Assembly (NCBI GenBank): GCA_024642765.1
Contig: JAHEAM010000058.1
Location: forward strand, 1 to 12,453
DNA: 12,453 nucleotides
DNA from: Planctomycetaceae bacterium
Lineage (GTDB): Bacteria; Planctomycetota; Planctomycetia; Pirellulales; Pirellulaceae
Direction of reading: 5' to 3'
This document shows positions 7,458 to 12,453 of the stretch, piece after piece (positions within the stretch are counted from its first letter, which is position 1; each line of letters begins with the position of its first letter). Both the position numbers and the translations under genes were made by a program. The notes below the pieces were generated by a model. That model had not been told where the DNA came from. It did no database searches and saw only the letters and a program-made list of their open reading frames with translations.

Positions 7458-8039
7458 ATGAGTTCAAAGACGGTATTCACGACGGGTGAAGCGGCAAAGA
7501 TCTGCAAGGTCAGCCAGCAAACGATCATTCGTTGCTTTGACAACGGCACGTTGAAGGGCTTTCGAGTCCCAGGCAGCCGTTTCCGACGAATCCCACGCGA
7601 CCAGTTGTTTTCGTTCATGCGCGACAATGGTATCCCTACGGACGCCCTTGAAAGTGGTAAACGAAAACTGTTGATCGTCGATGACGACGAAAATTTGGTT
7701 GAATTGATGTCTGACGTTTTCAAATCCGATGGACGATTTGAAATCAAAACGGCAAACAATGGTTTCGACGCCGGAATGCTCGTTAAAGAATTTCGACCCG
7801 ACCTCGTCATTTTGGACGTCATGCTACCGGACATTAACGGCAAAGAAGTCTGCCAACGCGTTCGAATGGACCCAACAATGGAAATGGTCAAAATCATTTG
7901 CATCTCGGGCATGGTCGAGCAGGACAAGATAAATGAACTTCGGGCTGCCGGCGCAAATGATTTCATGAATAAACCATTCGCGATCGACAAACTGCTGGAG
8001 CGCGCTTGTCTGATGCTCGAAATGGAAAATGCGGCCTGA
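7458..8039 (+). CDS. Response regulator with N-terminal excisionase-type HTH and C-terminal receiver
   Basis: A 193-residue cytoplasmic regulator. Residues 5-55 form a MerR/excisionase-type winged HTH (HTH_17): TTGEAAKICKVSQQTIIRC, then GFRVPGSRFRRIPRDQL. Residues 70-190 are a receiver domain: the acidic pair at D75-D76 within IVDDDEN, phosphoacceptor D120 in DLVILDVMLPD, switch residue S150 in CISGM and lysine K172 in NKPF, so all key positions are intact. The order HTH then receiver is the reverse of most DNA-binding response regulators; similar proteins recur in planctomycetes as far as I recall. ATG 7458 is chosen because a strong GGGAGAGG lies nine bases upstream, adding three fewer residues than ATG 7449. 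It has its own promoter and is followed by a likely terminator, so it is probably transcribed separately from the downstream histidine kinase, its natural candidate partner. Confidence 0.94.
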   Translation: MSSKTVFTTGEAAKICKVSQQTIIRCFDNGTLKGFRVPGSRFRRIPRDQLFSFMRDNGIPTDALESGKRKLLIVDDDENLVELMSDVFKSDGRFEIKTANNGFDAGMLVKEFRPDLVILDVMLPDINGKEVCQRVRMDPTMEMVKIICISGMVEQDKINELRAAGANDFMNKPFAIDKLLERACLMLEMENAA

Positions 8040-8140
8040 CGAATGTCCTGACGCTTAGCTGCAGAGTACCGCAAAACCAGCCTCTCAAAGGGCAGTTGGG
8101 GATTGTGCCTATGATTTCTCTCACGGTTAATTCGCTCTGT

Positions 8141-8181
8141 GCAAGCAAGTGACTTTTTGGGTATTCCAAAAACTCGCTTGC
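8141..8181. repeat. Hairpin downstream of the response regulator
   Basis: In the 377-base gap between regulator and kinase, GCAAGC (8141-8146) pairs with GCTTGC (8176-8181) and TTTTTGG (8154-8160) with CCAAAAA (8166-8172) around a five-base loop, with an asymmetric internal loop between. No T-tract follows, so it is not an obvious terminator. A smaller stem, TTTTCC/GGAAAA (8200-8205/8209-8214), follows. It may protect the 3' end of the message or be a palindromic repeat. Confidence 0.5.
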
Positions 8182-8248
8182 GTGCCTTATTTGCTGAGAT
8201 TTTCCTCGGGAAAAATTCAACAGGAGAAAATTCCGAACTGTAACAGCA

Positions 8249-8307
8249 GGGCGTGAACGCGAGTACAGAGTCCAAACAGAAATCCGACTCGAGCCCAAAT
8301 TTTTTTT
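8249..8307 (+). terminator. Likely intrinsic terminator after the response regulator
   Basis: GGGC (8249-8252) pairs with GCCC (8293-8296) and CGAGT (8260-8264) with ACTCG (8287-8291). Three A residues and then a run of eight T (8300-8307) follow. The loop is long at 22 bases and the stem is interrupted, so efficiency is uncertain. Its flanking blocks recur in the element after the U32 gene. Confidence 0.5.
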
Positions 8308-8416
8308 GCGTTCAGATTCCTAAGTCAAAATTTCGCAGTATCCAACAATTTGCCGGGCGAGCGGAATCGTTTTGTGTAACTTTCCTCCTGCTAACTGCCC
8401 GCAAAAAGTCACTAAC

Positions 8417-9688
8417 ATGATGCTGAGTTGGAATCTTACAAAGAAACTGAAAATCAATATCGATTCGATTGCCTACCAAGAACTGGATTCTGCTTTGTCC
8501 CGATTGATTAGCGGACAAACGCAACTAATCACAGCTCTATGCGTTCGAGACGTCAAATTCCTTTTGATCTTGGCGAGTGCCTACCGCGGCGCAACATCGA
8601 AACAGCCGTACTCCTGGCCTGATTTTCTCGATTGGTTATCAAAGAACACCACTTCGCTTTCGAAATCGTTTAACAAATTAGACGACTTCAATCCTCGGAC
8701 TAATCCAACCAATCCAAAATCTCTACAACAGATAGAAGCGCGAGACTGGAAAAAATGGCGTCAATGTTCCATCAAAGTTTTACGAAAAAGTCATCGTGCC
8801 TCTAAACAGACCACAAGCAAAGCATTTGACAAATTCGTATCCAAGAAGCTTTTCAAAAGCTTGGCGAACTCGGCGCAAAAAATAACCACATATAGCAGTC
8901 GCGAAACTCTGAACGTATCACCTCACGTCGTTACTGTTGACGAATTCTTACCCCATTCCCAAACAGTGCCTAGCAATAAACCGCGGATATCCGAAGAGAC
9001 CGTTGACACTCAACTTCACACCGAAAAAATGAAGTCGCTAAAACTTCTTGCCTATGGCGCCAGCCATGAAATAAATAACCCCCTGGCAAACATCTCCATC
9101 CGCGCCGAAACACTTGCGAAAACCGAACCAAACGATGAACGACGTAAAAAGCTATTAATGATTCAACAGCAAGCCATGCGTGCCCATCAAATGATTTCCG
9201 ACCTGATGCTCTTTGCGCATCCGCCTTCGCTGTTGATTGCGACTTCGCATCTAGGTGAAGTTGCAAAAATCGTTATCGACGAGTGCCGCGATTCTTGCAT
9301 TTCCAAGGCGATTGAGCTCGATCTTCAAATCGAAGCGGAATTGACACCCATTGAGATCGACGCCAAGCAAATCCAGGAATTACTCAATGCCTTGATAACC
9401 AACGCAATGCAAGCGATCGCCCCAAACAGTGGCAGAATCCGAGTCAACGTGAGCAGGAGCAATTCCAGCGAACAAGTCATTCGTGTCATGGACTCTGGGC
9501 AAGGCATTGCGAAAGACATTTTACCGAGTATCTTTGATCCTTTCTTCTCTGGTCGCGAGGCGGGACGCGGTTTGGGTTTTGGGTTGTCCAAGGCTTGGAG
9601 AATTGCAGACGATCATGGCGGATGCCTTGAGTGCATCAGCTCTCAACCAGGCAATACGATATTCGAACTCCGCCTCCAATCTCGCTGA
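8417..9688 (+). CDS. Soluble sensor histidine kinase
   Basis: A 423-residue histidine kinase with no membrane segment, so cytoplasmic. The N-terminal about 200 residues match no sensor domain I know; they are mostly helical, with a lysine/serine-rich middle. The HisKA helix pair begins near 205, with the phosphoacceptor H217 in GASHEINNPLANISIRAE. The HATPase part is complete: N box LITNAMQAI with N329, G1 box DSGQGI from D359, F box IFDPFFSG, and G2 box GRGLGFGLS at about 384-391. It ends with a strand TIFELRLQS. The start is the first ATG, 8417, or the next codon; TTG 8372 would add 15 residues but is less likely. No Shine-Dalgarno is seen. The U32 gene follows after 30 bases and is probably co-transcribed. 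The upstream response regulator is the likely phosphotransfer partner, though a terminator lies between them. Confidence 0.92.
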   Translation: MMLSWNLTKKLKINIDSIAYQELDSALSRLISGQTQLITALCVRDVKFLLILASAYRGATSKQPYSWPDFLDWLSKNTTSLSKSFNKLDDFNPRTNPTNPKSLQQIEARDWKKWRQCSIKVLRKSHRASKQTTSKAFDKFVSKKLFKSLANSAQKITTYSSRETLNVSPHVVTVDEFLPHSQTVPSNKPRISEETVDTQLHTEKMKSLKLLAYGASHEINNPLANISIRAETLAKTEPNDERRKKLLMIQQQAMRAHQMISDLMLFAHPPSLLIATSHLGEVAKIVIDECRDSCISKAIELDLQIEAELTPIEIDAKQIQELLNALITNAMQAIAPNSGRIRVNVSRSNSSEQVIRVMDSGQGIAKDILPSIFDPFFSGREAGRGLGFGLSKAWRIADDHGGCLECISSQPGNTIFELRLQSR

Positions 9689-9718
9689 TATTTCGTCACG
9701 AAAGCAAACACGATAATC

Positions 9719-12235
9719 ATGTCGCAAAACCCAGCGCGCGTGCGCACCGAATTGATGAGCCCAGTTGGCCATTGGCCGCAACTTTCGGCCGCCATCGAGA
9801 ATGGTGCGGATGCTGTTTATTTTGGGCTGAACCATTTCTCGGCTCGCGCCAAAGTCGGATTTGACCCCGCTGAACTGTCCACGGTAATGCAAACGCTACG
9901 CCGACGCGGCGTGAAGGGTTACTTGACCTTCAATACTTTGGTTTTTGACAGCGAAATTGAAGAGGCGATCGACGCCATCAAGTCCATTGTTGAATCTGGC
10001 GTTGATGCCATAATCGTTCAAGACGTTGGGATTGCCAAAATCATTTCGGAATTAGCTCCTGATTTTCCAATTCATGGCAGCACGCAAATGTCTGTGACCA
10101 GCGCGGAGGGTTGCGAACTGGCCAAATCCTTTGGATGCAGTCGCGTGGTGCTGGCGCGAGAACTGAGTCTGAATGACATTCGAAAAATCAAATCGCAAAC
10201 GGATGTCGAGCTTGAAGTTTTTGTCCATGGCGCACTATGCGTCTCTTACTCTGGACAGTGTTTTTCAAGCGAGGCGTGGGGCGGGCGCAGTGCAAACCGC
10301 GGTCAATGCGCGCAAGCCTGTCGTCTTAGCTACGAGTTGATTGTGGACGGAAAACATCGTGATTTGGGCCCTGCTCGGTATCTTCTATCGCCAGGCGATC
10401 TGATGGCCTTGCAGCACGTACCCCAACTGGTTGAACTGGGCGTTTCATGCCTGAAGATTGAAGGCCGGTACAAAGATGCAGCTTATGTCGCCGCTGCAAC
10501 AAGAGCCTACCGTGAAGCAATCGATGCAGCCGTTCAAAAGCGCGAACCTGAAAACGTCGACCATACAGGATTGGTCCTCGAGCAAATATACTCGCGCGGT
10601 CTCGGTGACTATTTTGTATCGGGAACAAACCACCAAAAAGTTGTTGTGGGCCGCGCGCCGCGGCACCGAGGCGTCAGAGTCGGTACGGTTACAAAAGTAC
10701 TCCGGGATTCAGTGATTATTGAGTGCAAACATCCGCTTGTTCGCGGAGATGGAGTTGTGTTTGATGCAGCAGATCGGCGCAGTCCTGACATACGCGAACA
10801 GGGCGGCTTCGTCTATGACGTTCGCGATGACGGGGAAAATTTAGTACGCGCCTGGTTCTCGCGAGAAACGGTCGATATCGATGATATTCGGGCAGGCGAT
10901 TGGGTATGGCGAACGGCAGATATGCAACTCGAAAAAAAGCTGCGGCCAATGCTCGATCCGAAATCGCCAATCAAAACGCTACCTGTTCATTTTGAACTGG
11001 AAGCAATCCTCGGTCAAAAACTTCGCATCCGAGCCAGCCTGGAATCTGGCCAAGTGGCGCAATCCGATAGCGAACAAACTATCGAACATGCAAAGACAAA
11101 TCCGACTACACACGAGTCAGTCCTTGCACAAATTTCGCGATTAGGCGGAACTCAATTCCATCTCGGAAGTCATAAGATTGGATTGAGTGCAGACGCGTTC
11201 GTACCAACAAGTCTTTTGAATCAAATACGTCGGCAGGTCATCGAACAACTTGAAGCTTGCATGCTGAATCGCAACTCCCATCAGTTGAACGAAATTTCGA
11301 GCAACACAAAAACGATCCTTTTCCCTTCAATCGATATACCAATCGACACATCAGCTGGCACTCTATCAGTCGAAATCCACTTGCTAGTTCGAACGCCCGA
11401 ACAACTATCCGCCTCCATTGCCTTGTCTCCTGCTTCAATTACACTCGACTATCTGGAACTCTATGGTCTGCGCCGCTCCGTTGAGCAAGTGCAACAAGCG
11501 GGCATCGAAGTTCGCGTGGCCAGCCCCAGAATTTTGAAACCAACCGAACAAAACGTCATTAAGTTTTTGCTTAGCCTTGAAACTCCAATTTTGGTTCGCA
11601 GCGGAGGCTTGCTCCAAGATCTTTTGACAATTGACTCAGCGCTTCGTCCTCCTATCGATGGCGACTTCAGTCTAAATATTGCCAACCGTATGTCGGCAAC
11701 GAGCTTTCGAAATATGGGTCTGCGTCGAATGGCACCGACTCACGATTTAAATGCCCAGCAAATCGTGGATCTGGCCGGCTATATCCCTGCCAATGAGCTG
11801 GAAATTGTCGCGTTGCATCATCTACCTGTCTTTCATATGGAACATTGCGTGTTTTGCCGATTCCTTTCGGACGGAACCGATAACACTAATTGTGGGCATC
11901 CCTGCGAAAAGCACCGTATTGCAGTCGCTGATCACCAAGGTCGCCAGCACCCAGTGATGGCCGATGTGGGTTGCCGGAATACTGTTTTTGGAGCGGAAAT
12001 GCAATCGGCAGCATTGCATTTACCTGAATTGATCAGCGCAGGGATTCGTCACCTACGCCTGGAGTTTGTGCATCAATCGGCCAATGATGTTGAAACCGCG
12101 ATCGTTGCCTTGCGATCCTATCTAGCAGGCGACACCAACACTTTTGAGCTAGAGCCTCTCTGGGAAAAAACATGCCCGGCCGGCGTTACCGAAGGCAGTC
12201 TGTTCGTCCCAAGAAATTTGGTTCAGCTCAAGTAA
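9719..12235 (+). CDS. U32 family protein with DUF3656-like region, RlhA-type RNA hydroxylation candidate
   Basis: An 838-residue cytoplasmic U32 family protein. Residues 10-300 form the U32 TIM-barrel-like domain, opening with ELMSPVGHWPQLSAAIENGADAVYFGL shortened here to its start. The signature is HGALCVSYSGQC at 170-181, then RGQCAQAC at 194-201 and KIEGRYKD at 246-253. Cysteines 174, 181, 197 and perhaps 201 or 244 could hold an iron-sulfur cluster, as shown for UbiU/UbiV. Residues about 300-530 look like DUF3656, which joins U32 in E. coli RlhA, the enzyme for 5-hydroxycytidine at 23S rRNA position 2501; this protein is longer. The extra C-terminal third resembles a second U32-like lobe with another cysteine set: C710, C713, C725, C729 and C752. 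Despite the 'peptidase' label, RNA hydroxylation is the better guess. The start ATG 9719 matches where family members begin. It lies 30 bases after the kinase and is probably in its operon. Confidence 0.9.
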   Translation: MSQNPARVRTELMSPVGHWPQLSAAIENGADAVYFGLNHFSARAKVGFDPAELSTVMQTLRRRGVKGYLTFNTLVFDSEIEEAIDAIKSIVESGVDAIIVQDVGIAKIISELAPDFPIHGSTQMSVTSAEGCELAKSFGCSRVVLARELSLNDIRKIKSQTDVELEVFVHGALCVSYSGQCFSSEAWGGRSANRGQCAQACRLSYELIVDGKHRDLGPARYLLSPGDLMALQHVPQLVELGVSCLKIEGRYKDAAYVAAATRAYREAIDAAVQKREPENVDHTGLVLEQIYSRGLGDYFVSGTNHQKVVVGRAPRHRGVRVGTVTKVLRDSVIIECKHPLVRGDGVVFDAADRRSPDIREQGGFVYDVRDDGENLVRAWFSRETVDIDDIRAGDWVWRTADMQLEKKLRPMLDPKSPIKTLPVHFELEAILGQKLRIRASLESGQVAQSDSEQTIEHAKTNPTTHESVLAQISRLGGTQFHLGSHKIGLSADAFVPTSLLNQIRRQVIEQLEACMLNRNSHQLNEISSNTKTILFPSIDIPIDTSAGTLSVEIHLLVRTPEQLSASIALSPASITLDYLELYGLRRSVEQVQQAGIEVRVASPRILKPTEQNVIKFLLSLETPILVRSGGLLQDLLTIDSALRPPIDGDFSLNIANRMSATSFRNMGLRRMAPTHDLNAQQIVDLAGYIPANELEIVALHHLPVFHMEHCVFCRFLSDGTDNTNCGHPCEKHRIAVADHQGRQHPVMADVGCRNTVFGAEMQSAALHLPELISAGIRHLRLEFVHQSANDVETAIVALRSYLAGDTNTFELEPLWEKTCPAGVTEGSLFVPRNLVQLK

Positions 12236-12290
12236 CCGTTAGTGACTATTCCGGCGAATACATGTAGAGCGTCTTCGGCAGGGCGTGAAC

Positions 12291-12317
12291 CGAGCGGCCT
12301 TCACTCCGACTCGTTTT
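12291..12317 (+). terminator. Possible terminator after the U32 gene
   Basis: CGAGCGG (12291-12297) pairs with CCG-A-CTCG (12306-12313) with one bulged A and an eight-base loop, followed by only four T. A competing outer pairing AACCGA/TCGGTT (12288-12293/12320-12325) exists. The blocks GCAGGGCGTGAAC (12278-12290) and TCCGACTCG (12305-12313) are shared with the element at 8246-8291. The remaining bases to the window end show no gene. Confidence 0.4.
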
Positions 12318-12453
12318 AATCGGTTACCAGCCTAAGAGTTGCAGGTGTTCAACAAGCGATAGCTTCCATTCGCAACACAGAGCGTATCGGACGAATCCTA
12401 GTGCTCGCCTGAAATTGCGATCGGCTGGCCACTATCGTTCTTTTGGCAACTGT

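Noticed and set aside
7184..8275. A 363-codon open frame on the minus strand, antisense to the response regulator
   Set aside because: Its product is serine/arginine-rich, low in recognisable structure and matches no family. The plus-strand regulator fully explains the coding signal; the frame is open because of the opposite strand's codon usage.
8253..8420. A 55-codon GTG frame ending in an ATGA overlap with the kinase start
   Set aside because: It runs through the terminator stem and T-run, lacks a ribosome binding site at proper distance (AGGAG is 26 bases away) and has no protein-like pattern.
9719..12235. Annotation of the U32 protein as a collagenase-like protease
   Set aside because: The DUF3656-like region and cysteine pattern fit the RlhA/UbiU-type enzymes, which act in RNA or ubiquinone hydroxylation rather than proteolysis.

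Overview
The window reads as chromosomal DNA of a planctomycete, most likely of the Pirellulales/Pirellulaceae type. The evidence is family content: a cytochrome-c/DUF1549/DUF1553 protein paired with a Tat-exported DUF1501 protein, a lipoprotein resembling the planctomycete DUF6655 family, and a response regulator with an excisionase-type HTH at its N-terminus. Most starts lack a clear Shine-Dalgarno sequence, which also fits. No tRNA, rRNA, CRISPR array or transposase gene was seen.

Layout. (1) Bases 2-133 hold the C-terminal end of an unidentified plus-strand gene. Three bases later, in the same frame, comes a CorA-type Mg2+/Co2+ channel whose family-typical N-terminus has no ATG, GTG or TTG; a CTG at 137 with a well-placed GGAG is the best start. 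(2) Converging on it from the minus strand is an operon of a large exported heme-c-motif/DUF1549/LamG/DUF1553 protein (6004-2825) followed 23 bases later by a DUF1501 protein (2801-1320). Its leader holds a long nested palindrome (6017-6103), and a plausible promoter lies at 6161-6189. (3) Upstream on the same strand is the lipoprotein gene (7030-6272). (4) Divergent from it, a very good sigma70-like promoter (7189-7216) and a long hairpin-rich leader precede the HTH-receiver response regulator (7458-8039). (5) After a palindrome-rich intergenic stretch containing a likely terminator come a soluble histidine kinase (8417-9688) and, 30 bases later, an 838-residue U32 protein with a DUF3656-like region, of the RlhA rRNA-hydroxylation kind (9719-12235). 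A second terminator-like element follows.

How the genes may work together. The exported pair is a very common planctomycete module of unknown biochemical role, possibly periplasmic redox or polymer-related. The response regulator, kinase and U32 protein are the most interesting neighbourhood: a cytoplasmic two-component pair beside a likely RNA-modifying enzyme. Two terminator-like elements, after the regulator and after the U32 gene, share a 13-base and a 9-base block and look like copies of one intergenic repeat. Linking kinase, regulator and U32 enzyme functionally is inference from position only.
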